Shown: positions 28,127 to 40,239, counted from the first letter of the stretch. The stretch is 64,000 nt of DNA from Herbidospora solisilvae (GCF_009901565.1 NZ_WXEW01000007.1:496001-560000), one strand, 5' to 3'. Notes: generated from the sequence alone by a model not told the origin. Translations and numbers: made by a program.

Positions 28127-29524
28127 GTGGCCGGCATTCATGATCTCACCGCTCTCGAACTCGCGTCCGCGGTTCGCGCCCGCGACCTGTCGCCCGTCGA
28201 GATCGCGGAACACTATCTCGCCCGTGCCGACGAGGTCGGCGCCTACGTCACCCTGACCGCTGACCTCGCCCTTGAGCAGGCACGACGCCTCGAGAACGAA
28301 GATCCGGGAGACCGCCCGCTGTTCGGCGTGCCGGTGCCGGTGAAGGACCTGAACTTCGTGAAGGGCGTGCCGATCAGGTTCGGCTCGGCCACCTACGAGG
28401 GCTTCACGGCGCCGGTGGACGACTCCATCGTCACCCGTCTCCGCGATGCGGGGACCGTTATGACCGGTAAGACCAATTCGCCAGAGTTTGGTTTGCCCTG
28501 TTACACGGAACCTACCGTCGCGCCACCGGCCCGCACCCCCTGGGACGTCACGCGGTCGGCCGGCGGGTCCAGCGGGGGCGCCGCGGCCGCCGTGGCGGCC
28601 GGGCTGGCGCCGATCGCCCACGGCAGTGACGGAGCGGGGTCGATCCGCATCCCGGCCGCGGCGTGCGGGTTGTTCGGCATCAAGCCCAGTCGTGGACGCG
28701 TCTCGCTGGCCCCGATGATCCCCGACCTGGCGGGATTGTCGGCCAACGGCCCGCTGGCCCGCAACGTGGCCGACGCGGCGGCGCTGCTCGACGTGCTGGC
28801 CCACCACCAGCCGGGCGACCTGTACTGGGCGCCGGACGCCCCGGCGTCGTTCCTGGCGTACACGAAACGGGATCCCGGCCGCCTGCGCATCGCCCGCCAC
28901 CGCGACCCGGTGATCGAGGGAGCCGAGCTCCACCCCGAGGTCGTCGCGGCCTACGAGAAGGCGTCGGCCCTCCTCGAACGTCTCGGCCACGAGGTCGTCG
29001 ACATCGGCAACCCCTACGGCGCCGACGTCGTGCCGCTGTTCGAGCGCATGTGGTTCGCCTTCGCGTGCATGCACCCCGTCGCGCCGGAGAAGGAGCACCT
29101 GCTGCGGCCCATCACGGCGTGGCTGCGCGAGCGCGGCTTCGCCACCCCCGCGCCCGACTTCCTCAAGGCCTGGTCGGCACTCCAGCTCACGACCCGGTTC
29201 GCACTGCTGGTCACCGACGCGTTCGACGCGGTGCTCACGCCGACCGTCACCGGCCTGACGCCGGAGATCGGCTGGTTCGAGGACGTCGACGACCCGTCGG
29301 TGACCTTCGAGCGCATGAAGCGGTTCGCGCCGTTCGCGGCCGCCTACAACCTCAGCGGCCAGCCCGCGGTCAACCTGCCGATCCACTGGACGCCCGACGG
29401 CCTGCCGGTCGGGGCCATGCTGGCCGCCCGGTGGGCCGACGAGGGCACCCTCATCATGGTGTCGGCCCAGATCGAGGCCGAGGTGGGCGGCTTCTGGGGG
29501 GAGCGCCGCCCACCGGGCTGGTGA
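28127..29524 (+). CDS. Amidase signature family enzyme
   Basis: A 465-residue amidase. The Ser-cisSer-Lys triad is visible: Lys in PVPVKDLNF (about 74), Ser in SAGGSSGGAAAA, and nucleophile Ser in SDGAGSIRIPAA, followed by GIKPSRGRVS. It hydrolyses a carboxylic amide; the actual substrate is unknown, and absence of gatC/gatB nearby argues against GatA. The start is GTG 28127. It stands alone and converges on the next gene. Confidence 0.92.
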   Translation: MAGIHDLTALELASAVRARDLSPVEIAEHYLARADEVGAYVTLTADLALEQARRLENEDPGDRPLFGVPVPVKDLNFVKGVPIRFGSATYEGFTAPVDDSIVTRLRDAGTVMTGKTNSPEFGLPCYTEPTVAPPARTPWDVTRSAGGSSGGAAAAVAAGLAPIAHGSDGAGSIRIPAAACGLFGIKPSRGRVSLAPMIPDLAGLSANGPLARNVADAAALLDVLAHHQPGDLYWAPDAPASFLAYTKRDPGRLRIARHRDPVIEGAELHPEVVAAYEKASALLERLGHEVVDIGNPYGADVVPLFERMWFAFACMHPVAPEKEHLLRPITAWLRERGFATPAPDFLKAWSALQLTTRFALLVTDAFDAVLTPTVTGLTPEIGWFEDVDDPSVTFERMKRFAPFAAAYNLSGQPAVNLPIHWTPDGLPVGAMLAARWADEGTLIMVSAQIEAEVGGFWGERRPPGW

Positions 29525-29530
29525 ACCCCG

Positions 29531-30499
29531 TCAGGTCAGCAGCGAGACGACGTGTTCGGACACGTCGGCCAGCAGGCCCGCCGGGCGTACGTCGGTGCCC
29601 GCGATGGCCGACACCAGACTCGGCAGCCCCTCCAGGGGGAAGCCGTCGTTCTTGGTGACCTGGTGGCCGACGCCGTTCTTGTCGAGCACGGCCCTGCTGC
29701 GCCGCCAGGCCTCCAGCACCTCTTCGGGTGAGGGCACACCGAAGCCGTGGCCGACGGGGGCGGCGTGGCGGAGCCGGACGAGCGGGGTGTCGGCGAAGGC
29801 CAGGGCCGTGCGGCAGCGGGTGGACAGGGTCTCCTTGTCGGGGACCCAGTCCATGGCCGTACAGGGAGTGCGGCATTTGGCGACGCAGACGGCCATCGCT
29901 CCCGCGACCTGGCTGTGCTGGCGGTCGAAGTAGGCCCGCCAGCCCTCGGCCGGCTCGGAGGCCACGCGCAAGGAGCGCTGGGTGGCCGACTGTTCGGAGC
30001 GGGTGTGGTCGCACTCCTTCTCGCCGATGACGCCGAAGCGGCTGCCCGGCGCCTGGAGGCCCTCGGGCCAGCGGGCCGGGTCGCCCGAGTGGCCCAGGGC
30101 CTCTTCGAAGGCGAGCAGCGGGAGGTATTCGGAGGTGATGTGCACCGCCGCCATCATCGCGCTCAGCTCGCGCTGGTCCCAGCGGACCTTGATCACCTCA
30201 AGGAGCAGGGAGTAGGCCGGCCGCAGCGAGTCGAGGGCGCCGCGGGGGCGTTCCTTGGGGGTCTGCGGCATGTGGCAGGCACGGGCCCGGCGGCGCAGGT
30301 CGGCCGGGATCACCGGCGCGTCGAGCTCGCTGGCGAAGTCTTCGGCGTCAAGGGTCAGCAGGCGCTGGCCGAACTCGCAGACGGCGGCGACCAGCACCGC
30401 GCGCGACTCGTCGGGCAGCACGGCGCCGGACAGGGCGCCGACGTCGCCGAAGGAATAACGGCGGGCCAGCGCGATGAGCAGGTCGTGGGCCGACTCCAT
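29531..30499 (-). CDS. Unknown Cys-rich protein
   Basis: A 322-residue soluble protein that I do not recognise. Seven Cys occur in about 190 residues (41, 75, 163, 205, 209, 213, 229), with a C-x3-C-x3-C cluster at 205-213 (CVAKCRTPC) and ACHMPQTP at 74-81. There is no signal peptide or membrane segment. The spacing could hold a metal or Fe-S cluster, but this is inference. The C-terminal part (AWRRSRAVLDKNGVGHQVTKN) is basic. It is downstream of pepN behind a terminator, so probably transcribed separately. Confidence 0.7.
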   Translation of the reverse strand: MESAHDLLIALARRYSFGDVGALSGAVLPDESRAVLVAAVCEFGQRLLTLDAEDFASELDAPVIPADLRRRARACHMPQTPKERPRGALDSLRPAYSLLLEVIKVRWDQRELSAMMAAVHITSEYLPLLAFEEALGHSGDPARWPEGLQAPGSRFGVIGEKECDHTRSEQSATQRSLRVASEPAEGWRAYFDRQHSQVAGAMAVCVAKCRTPCTAMDWVPDKETLSTRCRTALAFADTPLVRLRHAAPVGHGFGVPSPEEVLEAWRRSRAVLDKNGVGHQVTKNDGFPLEGLPSLVSAIAGTDVRPAGLLADVSEHVVSLLT

Positions 30500-30522
30500 C
30501 CATTCACTTTCTCACGGGGTAC

Positions 30523-30553
30523 GGGGAAGGCCGGGCGCGGGCCCGGCCTCCCC
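30523..30553 (-). terminator. Terminator after pepN
   Basis: A 12-bp GC-rich stem (GGGGAAGGCCGGG against CCCGGCCTCCCC with one bulged A) and a 6-nt loop lies just past the pepN stop on the minus strand. Confidence 0.75.
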
Positions 30554-30570
30554 TGAACCTACGTGACCTT

Positions 30571-33138
<2,568 letters not shown>

Positions 33139-33305
33139 ATCCGCTCCTCACACACGGCCCGCCGCGCCGTCGCGACCGGGATGACCGCATCCTTCCACGA
33201 CGACCGGACAAAGCCGCAATCAAATGTTTCCCTACCTGGAATAGGTAGATCCCTGACTCCGGTTGTCGATCGATGGAACCACATTCCTGTCGGGAGAGTG
33301 AACAA

Positions 33306-33926
33306 ATGTCCGAACGCAAGATCGCCGATTTCTGGTTCGACCCATTCTGTCCGTGGGCCTGGCTGACCTCGCGCTGGATGCTCGAAGTGGAGAAAGTGCG
33401 TCCGATCGGGGTCCGCTGGCATCTGATGAGCCTCACCTTCCTGAACGAGGACCGCGACATCTCGCCGGATTATCGGGCACGTATCAGCAAAGCCATCGGC
33501 CCGGTGCGGGTCGTGGCCGCCGCGCGGCGGAAGTACGGCGAGGAGGTGCTCGGCGAGCTCTACACCCAGCTCGGCACCCGCTTCCACGACGGCGGGCGCA
33601 TCAAGACCCTCGACGGCCTGGCCGACGTCGTCGCCGAGGCGCTGGAGGCCGCCGGGCTCGACCCCGCGCTGGCGGGGGAGATGGACTCCACCGAGTACGA
33701 CGAGGAGATCCGCCGCTCCCACGACGCGGGAATGGACCAGGTCGGCACGGACGTGGGCACGCCTGTGATCGCCATCGACGGCAACGCCATCTTCGGGCCC
33801 GTCGTCACCCCTGCCCCGAAGGGCGAGGCGGCGGGGCTGCTCTGGGACGGCGTGGTGCTGGTCCTGTCCACCGACGGCTTCTTCGAGCTGAAGCGAACCC
33901 GGACGAGGGACCCCATCTTCGATTGA
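33306..33926 (+). CDS. DsbA-family oxidoreductase, mycothiol-dependent nitroreductase (Rv2466c)-like
   Basis: A 206-residue thioredoxin-fold protein with the opening FWFDPFCPWAWLTSRW; the CPWA active site and following Trp match the mycothiol-dependent Rv2466c group. An inserted helical domain precedes the cis-Pro loop GTPVIAIDG. No signal peptide is present, so it acts in the cytoplasm, reducing with mycothiol. ATG 33306 places CPWA at residues 14-17, as in the family. Confidence 0.9.
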   Translation: MSERKIADFWFDPFCPWAWLTSRWMLEVEKVRPIGVRWHLMSLTFLNEDRDISPDYRARISKAIGPVRVVAAARRKYGEEVLGELYTQLGTRFHDGGRIKTLDGLADVVAEALEAAGLDPALAGEMDSTEYDEEIRRSHDAGMDQVGTDVGTPVIAIDGNAIFGPVVTPAPKGEAAGLLWDGVVLVLSTDGFFELKRTRTRDPIFD

Positions 33927-33963
33927 GTGGAACTATGACACCGATCACGCCAGGATGGGGCGC

Positions 33964-35367
33964 ATGCGTCAGCTCTTCGTGAACGGTGCCTGGGTTTCCT
34001 CCGCGTCCGGCGAAGGGGTCGACGTGGTCAACCCGGCGACCGAGGAGGTCGTCGACCGGGTGCCGGCGGGGGCGGCCGACGACGTGGCCGAGGCGGTCAC
34101 CGCCGCCCGGCGCGCCTTCCCCCGCTGGTCGGCCACCCCGCCCGAGGAACGCGGCGCGGTGCTGGCCCGCGCCGCCGAGCTGATCGAGGCGCGCGCCCGC
34201 ACGATCGCGGAGATCATCGCGACCGACATGGGCGCGCCCCTGGGGTTCGCGCTGCGGACGCAGACCCTGATGCCCGCCGGGGTGCTCAAGACCTTCGCCG
34301 GCATGGCCGGGCGGCAGGCCGAGACCACCCGGGTGGGCAACTCCCTGATCCTGCGCGAGCCGGTGGGCGTGGTCGCCGCGATCACGCCCTGGAACTACCC
34401 GCTGCACCAGGCCGTCTGCAAGGTGGGCGCCGCCCTGGCGGCCGGGTGCACGGTGGTGCTGAAGCCCAGCGAGGTGGCCCCCCTGGCGGCCTACGCGCTG
34501 ACCGAGGCGCTGGAGGAGGCCGGGCTGCCGCCGGGCGTCTTCAACCTGGTGAGCGGCCACGGCCGGACCGTCGGCGAGGCCATGGCCGCCCACGTCGACG
34601 TCGACATGGTCTCCTTCACCGGCTCCACCGCGGCCGGGCGCCGCGTCGCCGCGCTGGCGGGCGACACGGTGAAGCGGGTCGCGCTCGAACTCGGCGGCAA
34701 GTCGGCCAACGTGATCCTCCCGGGCGCCGACCTGGAGACGGCGGTCAAGGCGGGCGTCGGGCAGGCCTACAGCAACGCCGGGCAGACCTGCTCGGCCTGG
34801 TCGCGCATGCTCGTCCACTGGGACCAGTACGACGAGGCCGTCCAGATGGCCGTCGCGTTCTCCCGCAAGTACGTCGTGGGCGACCCCTTCGCCGACGACA
34901 CCCGCATCGGCCCGCTCGTCTCCCGCGTCCAGCGCGACCGGGTGGTGCGCTACCTCAACGTCGGCCAGGAGGAGGGCGCCCGCCTGGTGGCCGGCGGCAC
35001 CGAGCCGGTCCACGAGCGCGGCTACTACGTCGAGCCGGCCGTCTTCGCCGGGGTCGCGCCGGGCATGACGATCGAGCAGGAGGAGATCTTCGGCCCGGTG
35101 TTGTCGATCGTCCCCTTCGGCGCCGTCGACGAGGCCGTGGCGATCGCCAACGGCACCCCCTACGGCCTCGCCGGGGCCGTCTGGGCCCGCGACGAGGAGC
35201 AGGCCGTCGCCGTGGCCCGCCGGATGCGCACCGGCCAGGTCGCGATCAACGGCGGCCGGTTCAACCCGCTGGCGCCGTTCGGCGGCTACGGGCAGTCGGG
35301 GGTCGGGCGCGAGCTGGGCGAGGCCGGGTTCGACGAGTTCCTCGAGGTCAAGTCTTTGCAGATGTGA
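33964..35367 (+). CDS. Aldehyde dehydrogenase family protein
   Basis: A 467-residue NAD(P)-dependent dehydrogenase. It shows the ITPWNYP and KPSEVAP cofactor segments, FTGSTAAGRR, catalytic Glu in ELGGKSAN, nucleophile Cys in SNAGQTCSA and the EEIFGPVLSI block. The substrate aldehyde is unknown. ATG 33964 or 33955 may be used. It follows the nitroreductase-like gene by 37 bp on the same strand. Confidence 0.93.
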   Translation: MRQLFVNGAWVSSASGEGVDVVNPATEEVVDRVPAGAADDVAEAVTAARRAFPRWSATPPEERGAVLARAAELIEARARTIAEIIATDMGAPLGFALRTQTLMPAGVLKTFAGMAGRQAETTRVGNSLILREPVGVVAAITPWNYPLHQAVCKVGAALAAGCTVVLKPSEVAPLAAYALTEALEEAGLPPGVFNLVSGHGRTVGEAMAAHVDVDMVSFTGSTAAGRRVAALAGDTVKRVALELGGKSANVILPGADLETAVKAGVGQAYSNAGQTCSAWSRMLVHWDQYDEAVQMAVAFSRKYVVGDPFADDTRIGPLVSRVQRDRVVRYLNVGQEEGARLVAGGTEPVHERGYYVEPAVFAGVAPGMTIEQEEIFGPVLSIVPFGAVDEAVAIANGTPYGLAGAVWARDEEQAVAVARRMRTGQVAINGGRFNPLAPFGGYGQSGVGRELGEAGFDEFLEVKSLQM

Positions 35368-35404
35368 GCTTTCCGGCTTGACCCGGGCGTCGATACACAA
35401 AGTC

Positions 35405-36610
35405 ATGCACGTGTTGATCGTGGGCCTGGGCTACGTCGGGCTGCCCACCGCGCTCGCCTTCCTGGAGGCGGGCTGCCGGGTCACCGGCTACGACGTCAGC
35501 GCCGCGCGGCTCGCCGCCATCCGCAAGGGACAGGTCGACCTGTCGCCCCTCGACCACGCGCGGCTGCGGTTCCACCGGCTGGAGACCACCACCGATCCGG
35601 CCGCCGTCGCCGCCGCCGACGTGGTGGTGATCTGCGTGCCGACGCCGGTCGACGAGCACCATGTGCCGGATCTGAGCGCGCTGCGGGCCGCCTGCGGCAC
35701 GGTCGTCGCACACGCCGTCCCGGGCCAGCTCGTCGTGCTCACCTCGACGACCTACGTGGGTTCGACCCGCGACCTGCTGATCGACCACCTCAGCGGGGTC
35801 GACGTCGTGTTCAGCCCCGAACGGGTCGATCCGGGGCCGGGCGGGCGCCCGCTGGAACACTCGCCCAGAGTGCTCGGGCCCGCCTCCGCGAAGGCGGGCG
35901 ACCGGGCCGAGGAGCTGCTCAGACGGGTGGCGCCCTCGGTGCACCGGGTCAGCTCCCCGGAGGCGGCCGAGTTGTGCAAGCTGCTGGAGAACTCGTTCCG
36001 GGCGGTCAACATCGCGCTGGCCAACGAGTTCGCCGACATCGCCCGGGAGGTCGGGGTCGACCCCGTCGAGGTGATCGAGGCGGCGGCCACCAAGCCGTTC
36101 GGGTTCATGCGGTTCGACCCGGGGCCGGGCGTGGGCGGGCAGTGCGTGCCGTCCGACCCCTACTACCTGCTGTGGCGGCTGCGGCGGGCGGCGCCGACCG
36201 TGCTGACCGCCGCCATGGGGGCCATCGCGGCCCGGCCGCAGGCGGTGGTCGGGCGGGCGCTGGAGATGCTCGCGGCGGCCGGGCGGGACGTGCGGGACGC
36301 GACGGTGCTGGTCGCCGGGGTGTCGTACAAGCCGGGGGTGGCCGACGCGCGCGAGACGCCGGCGGTGCCGATCATCGCCGCGCTGCGGCGGCTCGGGGCG
36401 CGGGCCGAGTTCACCGATCCGCTGGTGGAGGAGCTGGTGGTGGGGGAGGAGGTGCTGAAACGCGCGAGCGACCCGGGGAGCGAGCCGTGGGACCTCGTCG
36501 TCGTGCACACGCTCGGCGGCGACCTCGCGTGGTTGCGGCCGGAACAGCCGGTCCTGGACGCCACCTACCGGCTCGAACGGCCCGGCGACAGCCGCTGGGA
36601 GGTGCCCTAG
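35405..36610 (+). CDS. Nucleotide-sugar dehydrogenase (UDP-ManNAc/GlcNAc DH type)
   Basis: A 401-residue UDP-glucose/GDP-mannose dehydrogenase family protein. It has the N-terminal Rossmann motif VGLGYVGLPTA, central domain KLLENSFRAVNIALANEFADI, the catalytic Cys in GGQCVPSDPYYL, and the C-terminal nucleotide-binding domain (VAGVSYKPGVADAR). The SDPYYL sequence and short length fit the WbpA/WecC-like branch rather than UDP-glucose dehydrogenase. It oxidises the C6 hydroxyl of a nucleotide sugar to a uronate. A second family member is at 46106. Its stop overlaps the convergent def gene. Confidence 0.9.
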   Translation: MHVLIVGLGYVGLPTALAFLEAGCRVTGYDVSAARLAAIRKGQVDLSPLDHARLRFHRLETTTDPAAVAAADVVVICVPTPVDEHHVPDLSALRAACGTVVAHAVPGQLVVLTSTTYVGSTRDLLIDHLSGVDVVFSPERVDPGPGGRPLEHSPRVLGPASAKAGDRAEELLRRVAPSVHRVSSPEAAELCKLLENSFRAVNIALANEFADIAREVGVDPVEVIEAAATKPFGFMRFDPGPGVGGQCVPSDPYYLLWRLRRAAPTVLTAAMGAIAARPQAVVGRALEMLAAAGRDVRDATVLVAGVSYKPGVADARETPAVPIIAALRRLGARAEFTDPLVEELVVGEEVLKRASDPGSEPWDLVVVHTLGGDLAWLRPEQPVLDATYRLERPGDSRWEVP

Positions 36611-37095
36611 GGCGCCTGGAGCATGATCCGGCGGGCGGCGTCCTTCGGCAGGCGGTCGAGGTAGAGGCCGCCGTTGAGGTGGTCGAACTCGTGCTGGAAG
36701 CAGCGGGCCAGCATGCCCCGCGCCTTGATCTCCAGCGGGCGGCCGAGGCGGTCGAAGCCCGTGACGGTGACCCCGGAGGCGCGCGGGGTGGGTGAGTAGA
36801 GGGGCTTGCCGGTCGCCTTGTTCGGCACGGACAGGCAGCCCTCCTCCTCGACGATCTCGTCGTCGTCGTCGACGGTGAGCTCGGGGTTGACCACAGCGCC
36901 CTTGCGGTTGCTGATGTCGTACACGAAAAGGCGTTTCCCGACGCCGATCTGGGGGCCCGCGAGACCCACGCCGTCGGCCAGGTACATCGTCGCGAACATC
37001 TCGTCGATCAGGCGGCGCAGGTCTTTGTCGAACACCGTGACAGGCTCGGCCGGGGTGCGCAGCACCGGATCTCCGACATACCGGATCTCGCGCAT
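36607..37095 (-). CDS. def: Peptide deformylase
   Basis: A 162-residue metalloenzyme with all three motifs: GVGLAGPQIG, EEGCLSVP and QHEFDHLNG. It removes the formyl group from nascent proteins. The four-base overlap with the convergent dehydrogenase gene leaves no room for a terminator between them. Confidence 0.97.
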   Translation of the reverse strand: MREIRYVGDPVLRTPAEPVTVFDKDLRRLIDEMFATMYLADGVGLAGPQIGVGKRLFVYDISNRKGAVVNPELTVDDDDEIVEEEGCLSVPNKATGKPLYSPTPRASGVTVTGFDRLGRPLEIKARGMLARCFQHEFDHLNGGLYLDRLPKDAARRIMLQAP

Positions 37096-37165
37096 TCTGA
37101 TCTCCGCGGTAAGGGGCGACGGGGGTAGCTGGCCGTTACTTTAGTCGACCTGAGAAGCTCTCCGT

Positions 37166-37633
37166 ATGCGCGTCTACATCGGTTCCGACCACGCCGGCTA
37201 CGACCTGAAGAACCACCTGGTCGGCTGGCTCAAAGACAACGGCCACGACGTGGTCGACTGCGGTCCCTTCGTCTTCGACGCCGAAGACGACTATCCGCCC
37301 TTCGTGCTCCGCGCCGCCGCCGGGGTGGTGGCCGAGCCCGGCTCGTTCGGCGTGGTGATCGGCGGCTCGGGCAACGGCGAGGCCATCGCCGCCAACAAGG
37401 TGAAGGGCGTGCGCGCCGCGCTGGCGTGGAGCGACGACACCGCCACGCTCGGGCGGCAGCACAACGACGCCAACGTGATCAGCATCGGCGCCCGGATGCA
37501 CTCCGAGGCCGAGGCCACCCGTTTCGTCGAGTTGTTCCTCGCCACGCCCTACTCGGGCGCCGAGCGCCACACCCGGCGCATCGACATGCTGAGCGACTAC
37601 GAGCGGACCGGCGAGCTGCCCCCGCTGCCCTAG
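37166..37633 (+). CDS. rpiB: Ribose-5-phosphate isomerase B
   Basis: A 155-residue RpiB/LacAB fold enzyme interconverting ribulose-5-P and ribose-5-P. It has GSDHAGYDLK and GGSGNGEAIAANK. The usual catalytic Cys of CGTGxG is Ser here, as in the mycobacterial enzyme, in which a nearby Glu acts as base. Its stop codon overlaps the stop of a small convergent gene. Confidence 0.96.
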   Translation: MRVYIGSDHAGYDLKNHLVGWLKDNGHDVVDCGPFVFDAEDDYPPFVLRAAAGVVAEPGSFGVVIGGSGNGEAIAANKVKGVRAALAWSDDTATLGRQHNDANVISIGARMHSEAEATRFVELFLATPYSGAERHTRRIDMLSDYERTGELPPLP

Positions 37634-37776
37634 GGCTTCTTGCGGGTCTCCTTGCGGGGGACCTCGTCGCGCAGGGGCCGCCGGTCGGCGGCCTCCTGCT
37701 GTTCCTTCGACGGACGCGACACGTCGCGGGCGCGCATGGCGGTGATCGCCGTGATGGTCAGACTCTGCAGGGCCAT
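37630..37776 (-). CDS. Small basic protein of 48 residues
   Basis: A short ORF opening MALQSLTITAITAMRARDVSRPS and ending RKETRKKP, highly charged after residue 15. It resembles a small conserved protein I have seen in other actinobacterial genomes; function unknown. Its TAG overlaps the rpiB TAG on the other strand (CCTAGG), and it lies just 10 bp downstream of the Eis-like gene on the same strand, so it may be co-transcribed. Confidence 0.6.
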   Translation of the reverse strand: MALQSLTITAITAMRARDVSRPSKEQQEAADRRPLRDEVPRKETRKKP

Positions 37777-37786
37777 GGTTCCGACC

Positions 37787-39010
37787 CTAGAAGACGAGCC
37801 CGCCCCACGGGAGTGGGCTCCACGACATGGCCGCCGACAACTCCCGCACCGCGCCCTCGCGGTGCTCGGTGATCTGCCCGGCCATCCGGTACGACTCCAG
37901 CGACCGCCCCCCGAGATAGCCGGCGCCCAGGATGCGCACCGGCAGGCTCAGGTCGGGCGCGTCCTCGGTCCGCTCACACGTGTGCTTGGCGGTCGACAGC
38001 CGCCAGCGCCCGGCGTTCCACGGGCACACGTCGTCGTCGACCTCGACGACCAGTTCCACCGGCGCGCTGTAGGCCCGTTGCGTGAGCGCGCCCGGCACGT
38101 CCACCAGGCGGATCCACAACTCGTCGAGGGTGCCCGCGTTCAGGTGCCGCGGTTCGGCCAGCAGATGCATGACCGGGTCGTCCACGGGCCGGTTGGCGGC
38201 GAACACGCGGGCGCACAGGTCGCGGTCGAGCAGGCTACGCCACAGGGCGGCGTAGGCGGCCGGGTCGACGGCGAACAGCTCCTGCAGCAGCACCTCGCCG
38301 TCGGGCACGTCGTGGTCGGTGACCTTGCGCTTCACCCGGAACAGCGCGTAGCCGCGCACGCCGTCGTCGTCCTCGGCCAGCACACAGCGCAGCCGCCCGG
38401 CCGAGCCGCGGGCGTTGTCGTCGTCGGCCAGGGTCGCGTTCCAGCGGGCGGCGGTACGCATGTAGAGGCCCGGCCGTGTCGGCCGGACCTGGTCGAAGAC
38501 CCGCACGAAGTCCTCGCGGGCCCGCTCCGGCGGTTCGACCCGCAGGCGCAGCGTGGGATCGACCGGCGCGTCGGCGCGGAAGGCGCTGGAGTGCTTGGGG
38601 ATCGAGTAGAAGACGTTGTCGACCGCGCGGCCGTAGCCGTAGCGGCCGTAGATGGCGGCCTCGGAGGCGTAGAGCGCGGCGAACACCTCGCCCTTGGCGT
38701 GGACGTCGGCCAATTGCCGCCGCATCAGCGCACTGAGCACCCCCCGCCGCCGGTGGGAGGCCAGCACGCCGACGGAGCTCACCCCCGCCACCGGGAGCAC
38801 GCCGCCCGGCACGGTCATGTCGAAGCTCATGACCTGGGTGAAGCCGACCATCCGGTCGCCGTCGAAGGCGGCCAGGGACCGGTCGAACTCCGTGACACCC
38901 TTGAACCGCTCGATCTGACCGGGGGCCCAGGAGGAGACGAACGCCTCGTCGAGCAGGTCGCAGACGGCGGGGAACTCGGATTCGGCGATGGGGCGAATGG
39001 GGTGATTCAC
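37787..39010 (-). CDS. Eis-family N-acetyltransferase
   Basis: A 407-residue protein with an N-terminal GNAT domain (acetyl-CoA motif VGVLASHRRRGVLSALM and FAALYASEAAIYGRYGYG), a second degenerate GNAT and a C-terminal SCP2-like domain (ELVVEVDDDVCPWNAGRW). It ends in Phe, whose carboxylate serves as general base in Eis. Eis enzymes acetylate multiple amines of aminoglycosides and other substrates; the natural substrate is unknown here. Confidence 0.92.
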   Translation of the reverse strand: MNHPIRPIAESEFPAVCDLLDEAFVSSWAPGQIERFKGVTEFDRSLAAFDGDRMVGFTQVMSFDMTVPGGVLPVAGVSSVGVLASHRRRGVLSALMRRQLADVHAKGEVFAALYASEAAIYGRYGYGRAVDNVFYSIPKHSSAFRADAPVDPTLRLRVEPPERAREDFVRVFDQVRPTRPGLYMRTAARWNATLADDDNARGSAGRLRCVLAEDDDGVRGYALFRVKRKVTDHDVPDGEVLLQELFAVDPAAYAALWRSLLDRDLCARVFAANRPVDDPVMHLLAEPRHLNAGTLDELWIRLVDVPGALTQRAYSAPVELVVEVDDDVCPWNAGRWRLSTAKHTCERTEDAPDLSLPVRILGAGYLGGRSLESYRMAGQITEHREGAVRELSAAMSWSPLPWGGLVF

Positions 39011-39126
39011 GGCACCACCGTAGGGCCGGGCAAAGAGGGACGGCCACCCAATATACGTGCTAAGTGATCAAGGTGTTGGTCAAGACAGCGCCTCACCACG
39101 AAGCCGACCGATACAGTCGGGACATC

Positions 39127-40239
39127 ATGAGTTCCCGTCCGGTGCCGCTCATTCCCCCTCGGCTCCGCGCGATTTTGGTGCGGGTCCCGTTTCTGGTGCC
39201 GATCGTCCGGTTCGTAAGGAAGAGTGCGTCGAAAGATAGCCATCTGCTGATCGCTCTGGTCGTCGTGAGCCTGCTCATCGGAGTGCTCGGCGTCCAGATC
39301 TCGACGCGTTGGTTCTCGCCCTCGCTGCTCATCCTGGTGACCCTCGTCGCCGGGCTCCAGCTCCGGCTGCGCAGCCTGATGACGCTGCTGGTCGCGGTGG
39401 CCGCGTCGGTCACCTACCTGGGGATCACCTACGGCGCCCGGCAGGTCGGCCCCGGCTTCCTGCTCACCATGGCGTTCACGGTCGTGCTGGCCGGGCTGAT
39501 GTCGCGCACCCGGGGCACGCTCGGCGTGCAGGGGCTGCGCGGCGACGCGATGCTGCTGGAGCTGCGCGACCGGCTCAAGAGGCAGAGCGAACTGCCGTCG
39601 CTCCCCAAGGCATGGGGCGGCAAGGTCGTGCTCAAACAGGCCGGCGGGTCGTCGTTCGGCGGCGACTTCGTCGTCTCCATGCGCGAGGGGACCAGGGTCG
39701 AGCTGGCCGTGGTCGACGTCTCCGGCAAGGGCGTCGACGCCGGGACCAGGGCTCTGCTGCTGTCGGGCACGTTCGGCGGGCTGCTCGGGTCGGTGAGCGA
39801 CTTCCTCGGCGCGTGCAACGCCTACCTGCGCCGTCAGCGCGAGGGCGAGGGCTTCGTCACGGCCGTCCACCTGAGCCTCGACCTGGCCACCGGCGCCTAC
39901 GAGATCACCTCGGCGGGCCACCCGCCGGTCGTGAAGTTCGACTCGGGCACCGGCACCTGGCGGGTCTCCACGGCCAAGGGCGTCGTGCTGGGGGTGGTGC
40001 CCGACCTGGCCTGCGAGCCCGACCGGGGCACCCTGCGCAAGGGCGACGCGCTCATGCTCTACACCGACGGGCTGATCGAGCAGCCGGGCCGCGACATCGA
40101 CGCCGGCCTCGACCGGCTCCTCGGCGAGGCCGAGCGGCTGCTGCCCGGCGGGTTCTCCAAGAGCGCCCGCCAGCTCGTGAACTCGATGTCGTCGGGCCAC
40201 AACGACGACTGCGCGCTGGTGCTGATCTGGAGACCGTGA
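39127..40239 (+). CDS. SpoIIE-type PP2C phosphatase with N-terminal membrane domain
   Basis: A 370-residue protein with three hydrophobic segments between about 45 and 130 and a C-terminal SpoIIE phosphatase domain: FGGDFV, VVDVSGKGVDAGT, ITSAGHPP and LYTDGLIE. Such enzymes dephosphorylate anti-anti-sigma factors. No sensor or kinase domain is fused. ATG 39127 puts only a short tail before the first helix. It faces the response regulator gene across a terminator. Confidence 0.9.
   Translation: MSSRPVPLIPPRLRAILVRVPFLVPIVRFVRKSASKDSHLLIALVVVSLLIGVLGVQISTRWFSPSLLILVTLVAGLQLRLRSLMTLLVAVAASVTYLGITYGARQVGPGFLLTMAFTVVLAGLMSRTRGTLGVQGLRGDAMLLELRDRLKRQSELPSLPKAWGGKVVLKQAGGSSFGGDFVVSMREGTRVELAVVDVSGKGVDAGTRALLLSGTFGGLLGSVSDFLGACNAYLRRQREGEGFVTAVHLSLDLATGAYEITSAGHPPVVKFDSGTGTWRVSTAKGVVLGVVPDLACEPDRGTLRKGDALMLYTDGLIEQPGRDIDAGLDRLLGEAERLLPGGFSKSARQLVNSMSSGHNDDCALVLIWRP

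Noticed and set aside
28127-29524. GatA subunit of glutamyl-tRNA(Gln) amidotransferase
   Set aside because: The amidase triad is shared, but no gatB/gatC adjoins and the sequence between the motifs differs from GatA.
37426-39067. Long plus-strand frame antisense to the Eis-like gene
   Set aside because: Arg/Gly/Gln-rich shadow of a gene with clear GNAT motifs.
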